Shown in pieces: positions 18,924 to 29,913 of a stretch of 64,000 bases of DNA. The position numbers were made by a program, and so were the translations under genes. This DNA comes from Novosphingobium sp. EMRT-2 (GTDB lineage: Bacteria; Pseudomonadota; Alphaproteobacteria; Sphingomonadales; Sphingomonadaceae), in the NCBI RefSeq assembly GCF_005145025.1, contig NZ_CP039695.1:3085501-3149500 (forward strand), written 5' to 3'. A model generated the notes under the pieces. The model saw only the letters and a program-made list of their open reading frames with translations. It was not told the DNA's origin and ran no database searches. Each line of letters begins with the position of its first letter. Position 1 is the stretch's first letter.

Positions 18924-20156
18924 TCAAAGGTCGATCAGCAGACGCGTCGGGTCCTCGATCGCTTCCTTGATCGTCTTCAGCGCGGTCACGGCTTCGCGGC
19001 CGTCGATGATGCGGTGGTCATAGGTCAGCGCGATGTACATCATCGGGCGGATCACGATCTGCCCGTTGCGCACCACCGGGCGGTCCTCGATGCGGTGCAG
19101 GCCCAGCACGGCGGACTGCGGCGGATTGATGATCGGGGTGGACATCAGCCCGCCGAACACGCCGCCGTTGGAGATGGTGAACGTGCCGCCGGCCATGTCG
19201 GCCATGGTCAGCGCGCCGTCACGCGCCTTCTTGCCGTAGTCGGCGATGGCCTTCTCGATGTCGGCGAAGCTCATCTTGTCGACATCGCGCACCACCGGCA
19301 CGACCAGACCGTTCGGGGCCGAGACCGCGACCGAGATGTCGACGTAGTCGAAATAGACGATTTCTTCCCCCTGGATCTGCGCGTTGACCGAAGGGATGTC
19401 CTTCAGAGCCAGCACCGATGCCTTGGCGAAGAAGCTCATCAGGCCCAGCTTCACGCCGTGCTTCTTCTCGAACACGTCCTTGTACTTGGCGCGTGCTTCC
19501 ATCACCGCGCCCATGTCCACGTCGTTGAACGTGGTGAGCAGGGCGGCGGTTTCCTGCGCGCTCTTCAACCGCTTGGCGATCGTCTGGCGCAGGCGCGTCA
19601 TCTTGACGCGTTCCTCGTTGCGGCCGGCGGTCGGCGCGGCGGCGGGCGCTGCAGCCGGGGCAGGGGCCGAAACAGCGGCGGCGGGCGCTGCCTGCTTGGC
19701 CTGCGCTGCGGAAAGGACGTCTTCCTTGGTCAGGCGGCCATCCTTGCCGGTGCCTTTGACGGTCGAGGGGTCGATCCCGTGTTCCAGCACTGCGCGGCGC
19801 ACGGCGGGCGAAAGCACGGCGGCATCGGCATCGGCGGTGGTGGCGGCGGGAGCCGAAGCAGCGGCGGGGGCCGGAGCAGGGGCCGGGGTCGCAGCTGGAG
19901 CGACGGCGGCAGCGGAGCCGCCTTCCTCGATCACCGCCAGCAGCGCGCCGACCGAAACGGTATCGCCTTCGGCCACCATCAGCTGGCCGATCACGCCGGC
20001 AGCCGGGGCGGGGACCTCCACCGCGACCTTGTCGGTCTCAAGGCTGGCGATGGGCTCGTCCACGGCCACGGTGTCGCCCGGCTTCTTCAGCCACTGGCCT
20101 ACGGTCGCTTCGCTGACGCTTTCACCGAGCGTCGGAACCTTCACTTCGATGGACAT
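18924..20156 (-). CDS. sucB: Dihydrolipoyllysine-residue succinyltransferase (E2 of 2-oxoglutarate dehydrogenase)
   Basis: Core of the 2-oxoglutarate dehydrogenase complex, transferring succinyl groups to CoA. The 410 residues have an N-terminal lipoyl domain with the modified lysine in [12 protein letters not shown] (about 43), an Ala/Pro-rich linker, a peripheral-subunit-binding domain (about 115-155, [32 protein letters not shown] region) and a catalytic domain ending in [12 protein letters not shown] with the catalytic histidine. It lies between sucA and lpd. Confidence 0.97.
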   Translation of the reverse strand: MSIEVKVPTLGESVSEATVGQWLKKPGDTVAVDEPIASLETDKVAVEVPAPAAGVIGQLMVAEGDTVSVGALLAVIEEGGSAAAVAPAATPAPAPAPAAASAPAATTADADAAVLSPAVRRAVLEHGIDPSTVKGTGKDGRLTKEDVLSAAQAKQAAPAAAVSAPAPAAAPAAAPTAGRNEERVKMTRLRQTIAKRLKSAQETAALLTTFNDVDMGAVMEARAKYKDVFEKKHGVKLGLMSFFAKASVLALKDIPSVNAQIQGEEIVYFDYVDISVAVSAPNGLVVPVVRDVDKMSFADIEKAIADYGKKARDGALTMADMAGGTFTISNGGVFGGLMSTPIINPPQSAVLGLHRIEDRPVVRNGQIVIRPMMYIALTYDHRIIDGREAVTALKTIKEAIEDPTRLLIDL

Positions 20157-20206
20157 TGCTTGGTATTCCTTGGGAAGAATGGGGGGCTAGGCTGCGAGGG
20201 CGGGCT

Positions 20207-23047
20207 TCAGGCCTTCTTCTTGCGCCGGATTTCATCGCGAACGGAAAGGCCCAGCGCGTCGGCGACGAGCGCCGCCTGTTCGGCCGCGTGCCGCTTGGCA
20301 AGGCCGGTGGCGGGCGAGGCCGCCGCGTGGCGGCCGGCATAGCGCGGACGCGCCACCTTGCTCTTGGCGTCCTTCAGCGATTCCTCGATCAGCGGATCGA
20401 CGAAGAACCACGAACCATTGTTGCGCGGTTCCTCCTGGCACCACACCACGTCCTCCAGCTTGGGCATCCGCGCCAGGCGCGCGGCCAGTGGCTCGCCGGG
20501 GAAGGGGTAGAGCTGTTCGAGCCGGATGATCTGCACGTCGTCCAGCCCGGCCGCGTCGCGTGCCTCGATCAGGTCATAGGCGACCTTGCCGCTGCACAGC
20601 ACCACGCGGCGCGTCTTGTCGTCGGGCGAACCGTTGGTGTCCGACAGGATGCGCATGAAGTGCCCGTCGCCGATGAAGTCGGCGGCGGAGGACTTCGCCA
20701 GCGGATGCCGCAGCAGCGACTTGGGCGTCATGATGATCAGCGGCTTGCGGAACGGCCGGTGCATCTGGCGGCGCAGGACGTGGAAGTAGTTGGCCGGCGT
20801 CGTGATGTTGCAGACCTGGATATTGTCTTCCGCGCAAAGCTGCAGATAGCGTTCGAGGCGGGCGGACGAATGCTCCGGACCCTGCCCTTCGTAGCCGTGC
20901 GGCAGCAGCATCACCAGGCCGTTGGCGCGCAGCCACTTGGCCTCGGACGCGGCGATGTACTGGTCCATCACGATCTGCGCGCCGTTGGCGAAATCGCCGA
21001 ACTGCGCTTCCCACAGCACCAGCGTCTTCGGGTCGGCGCTGGCGTAGCCGTATTCGAAGCCCAGCACGCCGTATTCGGACAGCGGGCTGTCGTGCACCTC
21101 GAAGCGGCCGTGCGGCAGCGTGGCCAGCGGCACGAACTTGTGCTCGTCGGTCTGGTCAACCCACACCGCGTGGCGCTGGCTGAACGTGCCGCGGCCGGAA
21201 TCCTGTCCGGAAAGGCGCACGTTGAAGCCCTCGGTAACAAGGCTGCCATAGGCCAGCGCCTCGCCGGTGGCCCAGTCGAAGCCTTCGCCGGTCGCGAACA
21301 TCTGGCGCTTGGCGTCGATCACGCGGCCCAGCGTCTTGTGGATGGTCAGGTCGTCGGGCACGGTGGTCAGCACACGGCCAAGGCTTTCGAACAGCTTGCG
21401 CTCGATCCCCGTGGCCACGTTGCGGCGCGCGGTGACCGGATCGGCCGGCTTGTTGAGGCCCGACCAGCGTCCGCCGAACCAGTCGGCCTCATTGGCCTTG
21501 TAGGTGTTGGCCGCCTGGAATTCGGATTCCAGCGTCGCGGTGAAGCGGTCCTCGTTTTCGCCCTTCCAGTCCTTGTCGATCACGCCCTGCTCGACCAGAC
21601 GGTCGGCATAGAGCGCCGATACCGGCGGATGCTGGCGGATCTTGGCGTACATCAGCGGCTGGGTGAAGCCGGGCTCGTCGCCTTCGTTATGGCCGAAGCG
21701 GCGATAGCACCACATGTCGATCACGATGTCGCGGCCGAACTGCTGGCGATAGTCGATCGCCAGCTTGCAGGCGAAGGTCACCGCTTCGGGATCGTCGCCG
21801 TTGACGTGGATGATCGGCGCCTGCACGCCCTTGGCCACGTCCGAAGGGTAGGGCGATCCGCGCGAGAACTGCGGGCTGGTGGTGAAGCCGATCTGGTTGT
21901 TGATGATGAAGTGCAGGCACCCGCCGGTGTTGTAGCCGCGCACGCCCGAAAAGCCGAAGCATTCCCACACGATACCCTGGCCGGCGAAAGCGGCGTCGCC
22001 GTGGATCAGCACGGGCAGCACCTGCTTGTGCTTGCCCTTGCCGATATCGTCGCGGAACGCCTGCTGCGCGCGCGTCTTGCCCAGCACCACCGGGTCCACC
22101 GTTTCCAGGTGCGACGGGTTGGGCTGCAGGCTCATGTGCACCTTGATCCCGTCGAACTCGCGGTCGGTGCTGGTGCCGAGGTGGTACTTCACGTCGCCCG
22201 ATCCGCCCACGTCCTCGGGGTTGGCGGTGCCCCCTGAGAATTCGTGAAAGATCACGCGGTATGGCTTGGCCATCACGTTGGCCAGGATGTTCAGGCGGCC
22301 GCGATGGGCCATGCCATAGATGATCTCGCGCACGCCAAGCTGGCCGCCATACTTGATGACCGCTTCCAGCGCCGGAATCATCGATTCGCCGCCGTCCAGG
22401 CCGAAGCGCTTGGTGCCGACGTACTTCTTGCCCAGGAACTTCTCGTACTGTTCGCCGCGGATCACGGCAGCCAGGATCGCCTTCTTGCCGTTGGGCGTGA
22501 AGTCGATCGCCTTGTCGCCGCCTTCGATGCGGTCCTGGATGAAGCGGCGCTCCTCCACGTCGGCGATGTGCATGTACTCGAAGCCGATCTTGCCGCAGTA
22601 GTTCTGGCGCAGGATGTCGACGAGCTGGCGGAAGGTGGCCCATTCCAGCCCCAGCGCGCCGCCGAGATAGACCTTGCGGTCCAGTGCGGTGCCGCTGATG
22701 CCGTGGTATTCGGGCGAAAGGTCGGCCGGCAGTTCCTGCCTGGCCAGGCCCAGCGGATCGAGGTTGGCCGCCAGATGGCCTCGCACGCGGAACGTGCGAA
22801 TCAATGTCATGGCGCGGATCGAATCCGATGCCGCCTGTTCCAGCGCGGCTTCGTCCAGCGCGGGCGCGCCGGGCTTCTTGGCGGCCTTTTCCACCACCAG
22901 CCGCAGCGCCATCGGGTCGAGCGCCTGGGTCAGGTCATCGCCCTGCGCGGCATCGGTGATCGGCCAGCGCTTGCTCTGCCACGAAGGGCCTTGCTGCGGG
23001 CCTTCCTGGCTGGGATCGACGTCGAATTCGTGCAGTTCTTGGCCCAT
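20207..23047 (-). CDS. sucA: 2-oxoglutarate dehydrogenase E1
   Basis: Thiamine-diphosphate decarboxylase that starts the 2-oxoglutarate dehydrogenase reaction. The 946 residues have the usual length and order: an N-terminal region with the LARQELPADLSPEYHG segment, GMAHRGRLN (about 265), the thiamine-binding GDAAFAGQG and NNQIGFTT motifs, and the transketolase-like pyrimidine domain with SGQDSGRGTFSQRHAVW. It ends in KKK. It precedes sucB by 50 bases on the minus strand. Confidence 0.98.
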   Translation of the reverse strand: MGQELHEFDVDPSQEGPQQGPSWQSKRWPITDAAQGDDLTQALDPMALRLVVEKAAKKPGAPALDEAALEQAASDSIRAMTLIRTFRVRGHLAANLDPLGLARQELPADLSPEYHGISGTALDRKVYLGGALGLEWATFRQLVDILRQNYCGKIGFEYMHIADVEERRFIQDRIEGGDKAIDFTPNGKKAILAAVIRGEQYEKFLGKKYVGTKRFGLDGGESMIPALEAVIKYGGQLGVREIIYGMAHRGRLNILANVMAKPYRVIFHEFSGGTANPEDVGGSGDVKYHLGTSTDREFDGIKVHMSLQPNPSHLETVDPVVLGKTRAQQAFRDDIGKGKHKQVLPVLIHGDAAFAGQGIVWECFGFSGVRGYNTGGCLHFIINNQIGFTTSPQFSRGSPYPSDVAKGVQAPIIHVNGDDPEAVTFACKLAIDYRQQFGRDIVIDMWCYRRFGHNEGDEPGFTQPLMYAKIRQHPPVSALYADRLVEQGVIDKDWKGENEDRFTATLESEFQAANTYKANEADWFGGRWSGLNKPADPVTARRNVATGIERKLFESLGRVLTTVPDDLTIHKTLGRVIDAKRQMFATGEGFDWATGEALAYGSLVTEGFNVRLSGQDSGRGTFSQRHAVWVDQTDEHKFVPLATLPHGRFEVHDSPLSEYGVLGFEYGYASADPKTLVLWEAQFGDFANGAQIVMDQYIAASEAKWLRANGLVMLLPHGYEGQGPEHSSARLERYLQLCAEDNIQVCNITTPANYFHVLRRQMHRPFRKPLIIMTPKSLLRHPLAKSSAADFIGDGHFMRILSDTNGSPDDKTRRVVLCSGKVAYDLIEARDAAGLDDVQIIRLEQLYPFPGEPLAARLARMPKLEDVVWCQEEPRNNGSWFFVDPLIEESLKDAKSKVARPRYAGRHAAASPATGLAKRHAAEQAALVADALGLSVRDEIRRKKKA

Positions 23048-23357
23048 GGTCTCGGTCCAGTCCTTTCCCCGGGGAGGAGGGGATCAGTCAGCCCCCGAAC
23101 GGCGGGAGCATCAGGGATGCGGCGTCCCGGCTTGCGGCCGGGTGGCGACCGGTGGAATATAGGCAGTCCGCCCGTGTTCCGCGAGATCGCCGGATGAAAG
23201 ATGGTCCCCATTCTTCGGGATGGGTTCGTCCGTGGTGCGGAAGGTCCGCGAAAGCGGCTTATGCCGCGATAATCCTAAACAGTCGTATCGCCGGGCGTGG
23301 CAGTTGCCCGATCGACCCCGCGCGCCGGATGGGAGCGCGGGGTCGCCAGGGAAGCGA
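23048..23357 (-). terminator. mdh-sucA gap with GC hairpin; no sucCD
   Basis: A 310-base gap between the mdh stop and the sucA start on the minus strand, with no convincing gene. Just after mdh is a perfect 11-bp stem CGACCCCGCGC / GCGCGGGGTCG (23313-23323 and 23335-23345) without a clear T tract, probably ending mdh transcription. The rest is presumably the sucA promoter and leader. Many alphaproteobacteria have sucC and sucD here; they are absent from the window. Confidence 0.5.
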
Positions 23358-24667
<1,310 letters not shown>

Positions 24668-24994
24668 TCATAGGAAAGCGAAGGTGGCAAAAATCGCCGC
24701 TAAACCAAACGCGCCAGCCCAGATAAGCAGCTGAAATCCGAACGAATGCCATAAGGACCCCTGTGCCGCACGGTGCTGCAAGACGGCTGCTCCGAGAGTC
24801 GCAGCGATCATTATTGCGGCAAAGGAAAGCGCGGGGTTTTCCGGAGATCGCAGAGCGTCCGCAATGACCGCGAGTACGATCATGGTTGGCGGCACCAAAA
24901 AGCTAGCACCTCTTCTCGTTCGACTATCGCGACGATTCTTCCGCTGAACACCTAGCCATTCGGGTTCGCCAATTCGTTCGGGCGGCAGTTGCAT
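24668..24994 (-). CDS. Small membrane protein, unknown function
   Basis: About 108 residues from the ATG at 24994; an alternative start lies seven codons upstream. The N-terminal 35 residues are polar and basic. Three hydrophobic segments follow (about 38-50, 58-72, 83-105). No family is recognised. Its GC content and codon use are looser than the surrounding core genes, which may mean it is horizontally acquired or not strongly selected. Confidence 0.4.
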   Translation of the reverse strand: MQLPPERIGEPEWLGVQRKNRRDSRTRRGASFLVPPTMIVLAVIADALRSPENPALSFAAIMIAATLGAAVLQHRAAQGSLWHSFGFQLLIWAGAFGLAAIFATFAFL

Positions 24995-25099
24995 CTTTGC
25001 ATATTGAACTCGCACGTTCCCTTCCGCAACCTAATGCGCGGGTTACGTACGGATTGACCAAAGCGGTAAATTCCCGGGACGGTCACCCAAATCCCCAAA

Positions 25100-25131
25100 C
25101 CGTTCGTCCTGAGCTTGTCGAAGGACGCGCG
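25100..25131. repeat. Single arm of the GACAGGCTCAG-family repeat
   Basis: CCGTTCGTCCTGAGCTTGTC followed by GAAGGACGCGCG is a lone copy of the arm found as a pair at 18,821-18,913. No second arm lies nearby. Confidence 0.7.
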
Positions 25132-25179
25132 TACGGTCCGGTTCTGGCGGCGGTCATCGCGCCGGCGCCAACAGCCACG

Positions 25180-25551
25180 TCAATCAAAGATATCGCCAAC
25201 CTTGGTCCGCGTGCCTTCCGCCGTCGGCTGCGGTTTATCGTCGGCGCTGAAGGCGATCGCCTTCCTGACACGCCAATCCGCCAGCCATGCCAGTCCGAAA
25301 CTGAGCACCAGCGCCGCGCCACCGGCCATGCTGAAAACCACCAAAAGCCGGTCTAGTAATTCTTGCCGGCTCTCTCCGTCTTGGAGAAGGTACATAAGCG
25401 GGAAAGCGATCATTACCACAGCCGGTTTGACCACAACGTCAAATGCCGGGTCGCCGTTAATCGCGCAAGTTACGGCCAGTGCCAGATATATCAGAAAGAA
25501 CGTCAGCGGAATGGCGCTGATGAGAGCGGCGATCGTCGCGTTTCTGGACAT
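25180..25551 (-). CDS. Small membrane protein, unknown function
   Basis: About 123 residues from the ATG at 25551. There are three hydrophobic segments (about 5-28, 37-50, 65-85) and a polar tail ending in VGDIFD. Upstream in-frame sequence is an antisense shadow of the next gene and was excluded. No family is recognised. Like the protein at 24,668, it lies among small orphan genes between mdh and the YedI-like gene. Confidence 0.45.
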   Translation of the reverse strand: MSRNATIAALISAIPLTFFLIYLALAVTCAINGDPAFDVVVKPAVVMIAFPLMYLLQDGESRQELLDRLLVVFSMAGGAALVLSFGLAWLADWRVRKAIAFSADDKPQPTAEGTRTKVGDIFD

Positions 25552-25585
25552 ATCCAACCCGGCCCCGCGCCGCACCCGGCCGTTC

Positions 25586-25903
25586 CTACCGCGCCCGCGC
25601 CTGCTGGCGGCGGAAGGCGCGGGCCATGCGGTGGTCCAGCATGTCGCACACCGCGATCCACCATTCGGCGCTTTCCCGGTCGCCCCGGCATTCCGCTTCG
25701 CGGGCGGCTTCGCAGGCGCGCGCGGCCGCGGCAAGGCCGTGCGTGCCGAACAGGCGCAGCGCCCCGTCGACCAGCGAATCCGCCTGCAGGTCCTGCCCGG
25801 TGCGCGGCGCGCCGTTATCGTTCGCCGCCCGGATCGGTCCCCGCCGCGCCGGCCGCACGAGGCAGGGCGAGATGATTCCGTAGCGGGGGGCAAAACGCAG
25901 CAT
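25586..25903 (-). CDS. Small conserved-looking protein, unknown function
   Basis: About 105 residues from the ATG near 25903, preceded by an AAGGAGA ribosome site about 13 bases away; an upstream ATG at 25945 is possible. The N-terminal half is basic and proline/arginine rich with an AANDNGAP segment. The C-terminal half is a helical region with AARACEAAREAECRGDRESAEWWIAVCDML that I associate with sphingomonad hypothetical proteins. Function is unknown. Confidence 0.6.
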   Translation of the reverse strand: MLRFAPRYGIISPCLVRPARRGPIRAANDNGAPRTGQDLQADSLVDGALRLFGTHGLAAAARACEAAREAECRGDRESAEWWIAVCDMLDHRMARAFRRQQARAR

Positions 25904-26213
25904 GGGCGACCAATCTCTCCTTGATGTCGCCGTTGTGGCGACCATCCGTATCGATCCTGCGGTTCTACCCCTATGCCGCTAACGGAGCGTTGGGCGACAA
26001 GGTATAGGAGACATTAAGGCTGTTTCGCGGGCCATCCTCCCTGCCGGCAAAACAGTGGCACGGCGTTCCGAAACAACCGTATCGGATGAAATACCCATGC
26101 CAGCGCGCCCATCCTAGCCGGTTTCGCCGCGCCTGCCCGTTGTTCCGTCTTGCGATAATCCGCCAGCCTGTCCACACCGGGCGGGCCAACTCCTTTCAGG
26201 GACGTCATTTTTC

Positions 26214-27173
26214 ATGCCATCGGGCCTGGTCGCGCTGCTTGACGATGTTTCGGTGATCGCCCGCGCGGCGGCCGCCTCGCTGGACGATGTGAGCGCGGCG
26301 GCGGGCAAGGCCGGGGCCAAGGCGGCGGGCGTGGTGATCGATGACGCGGCGGTCACGCCGTCCTACGTCACCGGCTTCACGCCCGATCGCGAGCTGCCGG
26401 TGATCTTCCGCATCGCGCGCGGCAGCCTGCGCAACAAGCTGCTGTTCCTGCTGCCGATCGCCTTGATCCTCAGCGAATTCCTGCCCGGCGCGGTGGTGCC
26501 GCTGCTCATGCTGGGCGGGCTGTACCTGTCGTTCGAAGGCGCCGAAAAGGTGATGGAAAAGCTTGGCGGCGACAAGCATGGCGAAACGCTGGACGGTCCC
26601 GTCGGCGATGTTGCCGCGTTCGAACGGCAGCGGGTGGCGGGCGCGGTGCGCACCGATTTCATCCTGTCGGCGGAGATCATGGCGATCGCGCTGGCCGAAG
26701 TCAGCGGGCAGGGCCTGATCGCGCGCGCGGTCATCCTTGCGATCGTGGGCATTCTCATCACCATCGCGGTCTATGGCGCGGTCGGCGTGATCGTGAAGAT
26801 GGACGATGTCGGCCTTCATCTCGCCAAGCGGCCGGGCGCGGGGGCGATGACGCGACAGTTCGGGCGAATGCTTGTCGCGGCGATGCCGCGCGTGATGGGG
26901 CTGCTGGCGACAGTTGGCACGGCGGCGATGCTGTGGGTTGGCGGGGGCATCCTGCTCCACGGAGCCGACGAATTGGGGTTCCATCATCCGGCGACCCTGG
27001 CGCACGGCATCCAGCACGCGGTGCAGGCCGGCGTGGGGCCGGGGGTATGGGGTGGCGTTGCCGGTTGGCTGACCTATGCCGGGGTCTCGGCGGTGGTCGG
27101 GCTGGTCGCGGGCACCGTGCTGGCGATGGTGGTCCACCTCGTCGGCGCCATGCGTCGCCGCGCGGGGGATTGA
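26214..27173 (+). CDS. YedI/DUF808 family inner-membrane protein
   Basis: A 319-residue integral membrane protein that begins MPSGLVALLDDVSVIARAAA, the characteristic start of the DUF808/YedI family. About six hydrophobic segments lie between residues 72 and 305, and SFEGAEKVMEKL follows the first pair. The biochemical role of the family is unknown. It stands alone, divergent from the small minus-strand genes upstream. Confidence 0.88.
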   Translation: MPSGLVALLDDVSVIARAAAASLDDVSAAAGKAGAKAAGVVIDDAAVTPSYVTGFTPDRELPVIFRIARGSLRNKLLFLLPIALILSEFLPGAVVPLLMLGGLYLSFEGAEKVMEKLGGDKHGETLDGPVGDVAAFERQRVAGAVRTDFILSAEIMAIALAEVSGQGLIARAVILAIVGILITIAVYGAVGVIVKMDDVGLHLAKRPGAGAMTRQFGRMLVAAMPRVMGLLATVGTAAMLWVGGGILLHGADELGFHHPATLAHGIQHAVQAGVGPGVWGGVAGWLTYAGVSAVVGLVAGTVLAMVVHLVGAMRRRAGD

Positions 27174-27208
27174 TCCGCCCGCCCAGCATACGTCACAGCC
27201 GGAACGCG

Positions 27209-27613
27209 TCAGCAGTAAGCGGGCCGCAGCGTGCGCAGAGCGTCCAGTCCGCTGGCGATAGAGGGGCGGGCCTGGCCCAGCGCATAGCCGGCGACCAGCT
27301 CGGCAAAGGCGTCCTCGCCGAGCGGAGTCGCAAATTCGAGGCCGGACGACATCGGTTCGGACCAGACCACAAACGCCGTGGTCGCAGGCTGATCGGGCAG
27401 GAACAGCGTCAGCCCCTCGCCGATGTGCAGTTCGGCGATACCGGCGATGCGGGCGCCATGGGTTGTCAGGTCCTTAAGCATGGCCGTTGACCGAACCAGC
27501 CCGTGCTTCACGCGGACGGGCAGCTCGAAACCGATGCGCCGCGCGCGGCGCTTGTGCAGATGGGCCATCTCTTCCCGGTCAATCCACATTTTCGCCTCCA
27601 CGCCGTTAACCAC
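27209..27613 (-). CDS. PilZ domain protein
   Basis: Up to 134 residues, or 126 from the second ATG at 27589. The N-terminal KRRARRIGFELPVRV supplies the RxxxR-type element and KDLTTHGARIAG the D/NxSxxG-type motif of PilZ domains, which usually bind cyclic di-GMP. The serine of the second motif is threonine here. The C-terminal part (about 95-134) is outside the domain. No adjacent motility or cellulose genes are present, so the output is unknown. Confidence 0.75.
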   Translation of the reverse strand: MVNGVEAKMWIDREEMAHLHKRRARRIGFELPVRVKHGLVRSTAMLKDLTTHGARIAGIAELHIGEGLTLFLPDQPATTAFVVWSEPMSSGLEFATPLGEDAFAELVAGYALGQARPSIASGLDALRTLRPAYC

Positions 27614-27643
27614 AATCGCAGGACGGCGGCGGTGGCGTGGATT

Positions 27644-28285
27644 TCAGGGGCGGGCCGAAATATTTCCGGCCGCCTGCCCGTCGACCAGCGCGATCGCGGC
27701 GGCAATGGCCACTTCGGGCGGCATCGCGGAGGTATCGAGCAGCGCCGCGCCTTCGGCTTGCCGCAACGGGGCTTCGGCACGGGTGCTGTCGCGCTCGTCG
27801 CGCCGGGCGAGGTCCGCCTCGATCGCCTCGCGGCTCACGTCCTGCCCGCGTTCGCGCATTTCCTTCCAGCGCCGCAGCGCCCGCGCCGCCACGCTGGCCG
27901 TCACGAACAGCTTTGCGTCGGCTTCCGGCACGATCACCGTGGCGATGTCGCGCCCGTCGAGCACCGCGCCGCCGGGCTGGTGCGCGAACGCGCGCTGCCG
28001 CTCCAGCAGCGCGGCGCGCACGGCGGGGTGGACGGACACGCGGCTGGCAAGGCTGCCGGTTGCCTCGCTGCGCAGTTCCGGCTCGGCGAGCAGCGCTTCG
28101 GGAAACGCCGTGGCCGCCAGCGCGTCCTCGGCCTTGTCCGGATCGCCGCCGGCGTGCACCACCTGCCAGCCCACCGCGCGATAGAGCAGCCCGGTGTCGA
28201 GATGCGGCAGGCCATAGTGCCGGGCCAGCGCCCTGGCGATGGTGCCCTTGCCCGATGCGGTGGGGCCGTCGACGGCGATGATCAC
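27644..28285 (-). CDS. cmk: (d)CMP kinase
   Basis: Phosphorylates CMP and dCMP with ATP. The 213 residues start with IIAVDGPTASGKGTIARALA (P-loop) and HLDTGLLYRAVG. They continue with DGRDIATVIVPEADAKLFVTAS and the lid arginines in ERDSTRAEAPLRQAEGA. It lies downstream of aroA and a small membrane gene on the minus strand. The usual alphaproteobacterial order is aroA-cmk-rpsA, but rpsA does not follow here. Confidence 0.96.
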   Translation of the reverse strand: MIIAVDGPTASGKGTIARALARHYGLPHLDTGLLYRAVGWQVVHAGGDPDKAEDALAATAFPEALLAEPELRSEATGSLASRVSVHPAVRAALLERQRAFAHQPGGAVLDGRDIATVIVPEADAKLFVTASVAARALRRWKEMRERGQDVSREAIEADLARRDERDSTRAEAPLRQAEGAALLDTSAMPPEVAIAAAIALVDGQAAGNISARP

Positions 28286-28287
28286 GG

Positions 28288-28536
28288 TTATGCTCTCCGG
28301 TTGCGGAAGGCCTTGACCAGCCCCCAGATGGCGATCGCGGCCCAGAAGAATTCGAGGACGAACGATGCCGGGTTCATGTGCACCAGCAGCGACAGCGTCA
28401 GCAGCCCCGCGCCGACCAGGTTCACGCCGTGCTGGACGAACGGGTTCGGCGCTTGCTGCCGGGTGGTATAGGCATAGGCAAAGATGATGCAGGCCATCCC
28501 CGCGAAGCCCGCGATGTTTGCGCCAGTGTCTGTCAT
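28288..28536 (-). CDS. CBU_0592-like small membrane protein
   Basis: An 82-residue protein with three hydrophobic segments (about 8-24, 37-52, 57-77) and a basic tail. It resembles the small CBU_0592-type membrane protein family of unknown function. It ends two bases before the cmk start and begins 28 bases after the aroA stop, so it is probably translated as part of an aroA-cmk unit. The region in front of its start is a triplicated copy of its own first codons (see the repeat entry). Confidence 0.75.
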   Translation of the reverse strand: MTDTGANIAGFAGMACIIFAYAYTTRQQAPNPFVQHGVNLVGAGLLTLSLLVHMNPASFVLEFFWAAIAIWGLVKAFRNRRA

Positions 28537-28563
28537 GCGGTGTCCGTCATGCGGTATCCGTCA
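28522..28563 (-). repeat. Triplicated start-codon region
   Basis: On the minus strand, three tandem 14-base units of the type GACRGAYACCGCAT / GACAGACACTGGC lie between the aroA stop and the start of the small membrane gene. Each unit supplies an ATGAC start. The first two read M-T-D-T-A-stop, and only the last opens the full gene. It looks like a short tandem duplication of the initiation site. Confidence 0.6.
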
Positions 28564-29913
28564 TCACGCCGCCTGCATCGCCCCGGCGAGCAGCGCCTCG
28601 AACGTGGGGAAGCTGGTGGCGATGGGACGGGTGTCGTCCACTTCGACCCCGGCTTTGCTCGCCAGGCCCGCCACGGCCATGGCCATGGCGATGCGGTGGT
28701 CGAGGTGCGTGACGACCGGATGATTGGCGCCGCCGCGCAGCGGATCGCCGCCGGTGCCGTCGATAATCAGCCCGTCCTCGGTCTCGCGCACCGTCGCGCC
28801 GGCCAGTTCGAGCGCGGCGCGCATCGCGGAAATGCGGTCCGATTCCTTGACGCGCAGCTCCTCAAGGCCCGTCGTCACCGTGCGGCCCGTGGCCAGCGCG
28901 GCGGCGACGAACAGCACCGGGAACTCGTCCACCATGCTGGGCACGACGGCGGGATCGACCGCGATGCCGGTCAGCGGCGAATGCCGCACGCGCAAGTCCG
29001 CGACCGGCTCGCCGCCCACGTCGCGAGCGTCCAGTTCCTCGATGCTGCCGCCCATCTGGCGCAGCACGTCGAACAGCGCCGCGCGTGTGGGATTGAGCCC
29101 GACGTTCTCGATCACCAGATCGGACCCCGGCACCAGCAGCGCCGCCACGGCGAAGAATGCGGCGGACGAAGGATCGCCGGGCACGTCGATCACCTGCGGC
29201 TTCAGGTCCGCTTCGCCGCGCAGGCGGATCACGCGAGCGCCTTCACCGTCGATCTCGACGGTCAGCTCCGCGCCGAAGCCGCGCAGCATACGTTCGGAAT
29301 GGTCGCGCGTCGGCACCGGCTCGATCACCGTGGTCGTGCCCGGCGTGTTGAGGCCGGCGAGCAGCACCGCGCTCTTTACCTGCGCCGAGGCGACGGGAAG
29401 GCGGTATGCGATCGGCACGGCCGGCGCCGCGCCCTGGACCATCAGCGGCAGGCGGCCGCCGGGATAGGCGGTGAACGTCGCGCCCATTTCGGACAGCGGC
29501 GCGATCACCCGGCCCATCGGGCGCTTGGACAGGCTGGCATCGCCGGTGAAGCATGCCGTGATCGGATGGCTGGCGACAAGGCCCATCAGCAGGCGCGTGG
29601 AGGTGCCCGAATTGCCCATGTCGAGCGCCTGCGCCGGTTGCAGCAGCGCGCCCACGCCCACGCCGTTGATCCGCCATTCACCGGGACCGGTGCGTTCGAT
29701 GTCCGCGCCCATCGCGCGCATCGCGGCGGCGGTGGACAGCACGTCCTCCCCTTCCAGCAGGCCGGTGACGCGGCTTTCGCCGACAGCCAGCGAGGACAGC
29801 ATCAGCGACCGGTGGCTGATCGACTTGTCGCCCGGCACGCGGATGCGGCCACGCAGCGGGCCGGTGGCGGTGAAGCGGCGGGGGCGCATCTGCGCAGGAT
29901 CGGCAGCGGTCAC
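28564..29913 (-). CDS. aroA: 3-phosphoshikimate 1-carboxyvinyltransferase (EPSP synthase, class II type)
   Basis: Makes EPSP in the shikimate pathway. I start at the GTG at 29913, which has a GGAAGA ribosome site about 7 bases upstream, giving 449 residues; an ATG eight codons later is possible. Hallmarks are [79 protein letters not shown] and [12 protein letters not shown]. These match the CP4-like class II group better than the E. coli type. The PEP-site loop reads NSGTSTR with Gly103 where the glyphosate-tolerant CP4 enzyme has alanine. Confidence 0.95.
   Translation of the reverse strand: MTAADPAQMRPRRFTATGPLRGRIRVPGDKSISHRSLMLSSLAVGESRVTGLLEGEDVLSTAAAMRAMGADIERTGPGEWRINGVGVGALLQPAQALDMGNSGTSTRLLMGLVASHPITACFTGDASLSKRPMGRVIAPLSEMGATFTAYPGGRLPLMVQGAAPAVPIAYRLPVASAQVKSAVLLAGLNTPGTTTVIEPVPTRDHSERMLRGFGAELTVEIDGEGARVIRLRGEADLKPQVIDVPGDPSSAAFFAVAALLVPGSDLVIENVGLNPTRAALFDVLRQMGGSIEELDARDVGGEPVADLRVRHSPLTGIAVDPAVVPSMVDEFPVLFVAAALATGRTVTTGLEELRVKESDRISAMRAALELAGATVRETEDGLIIDGTGGDPLRGGANHPVVTHLDHRIAMAMAVAGLASKAGVEVDDTRPIATSFPTFEALLAGAMQAA

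Noticed and set aside
20156..22237. 693-codon open frame on the plus strand opposite sucA, and similar long frames opposite ftsZ, lpd, sucB and murC
   Set aside because: High GC keeps antisense frames open. The sense proteins are unmistakable and full length, and the antisense products are Arg/His/Ala-rich without motifs.
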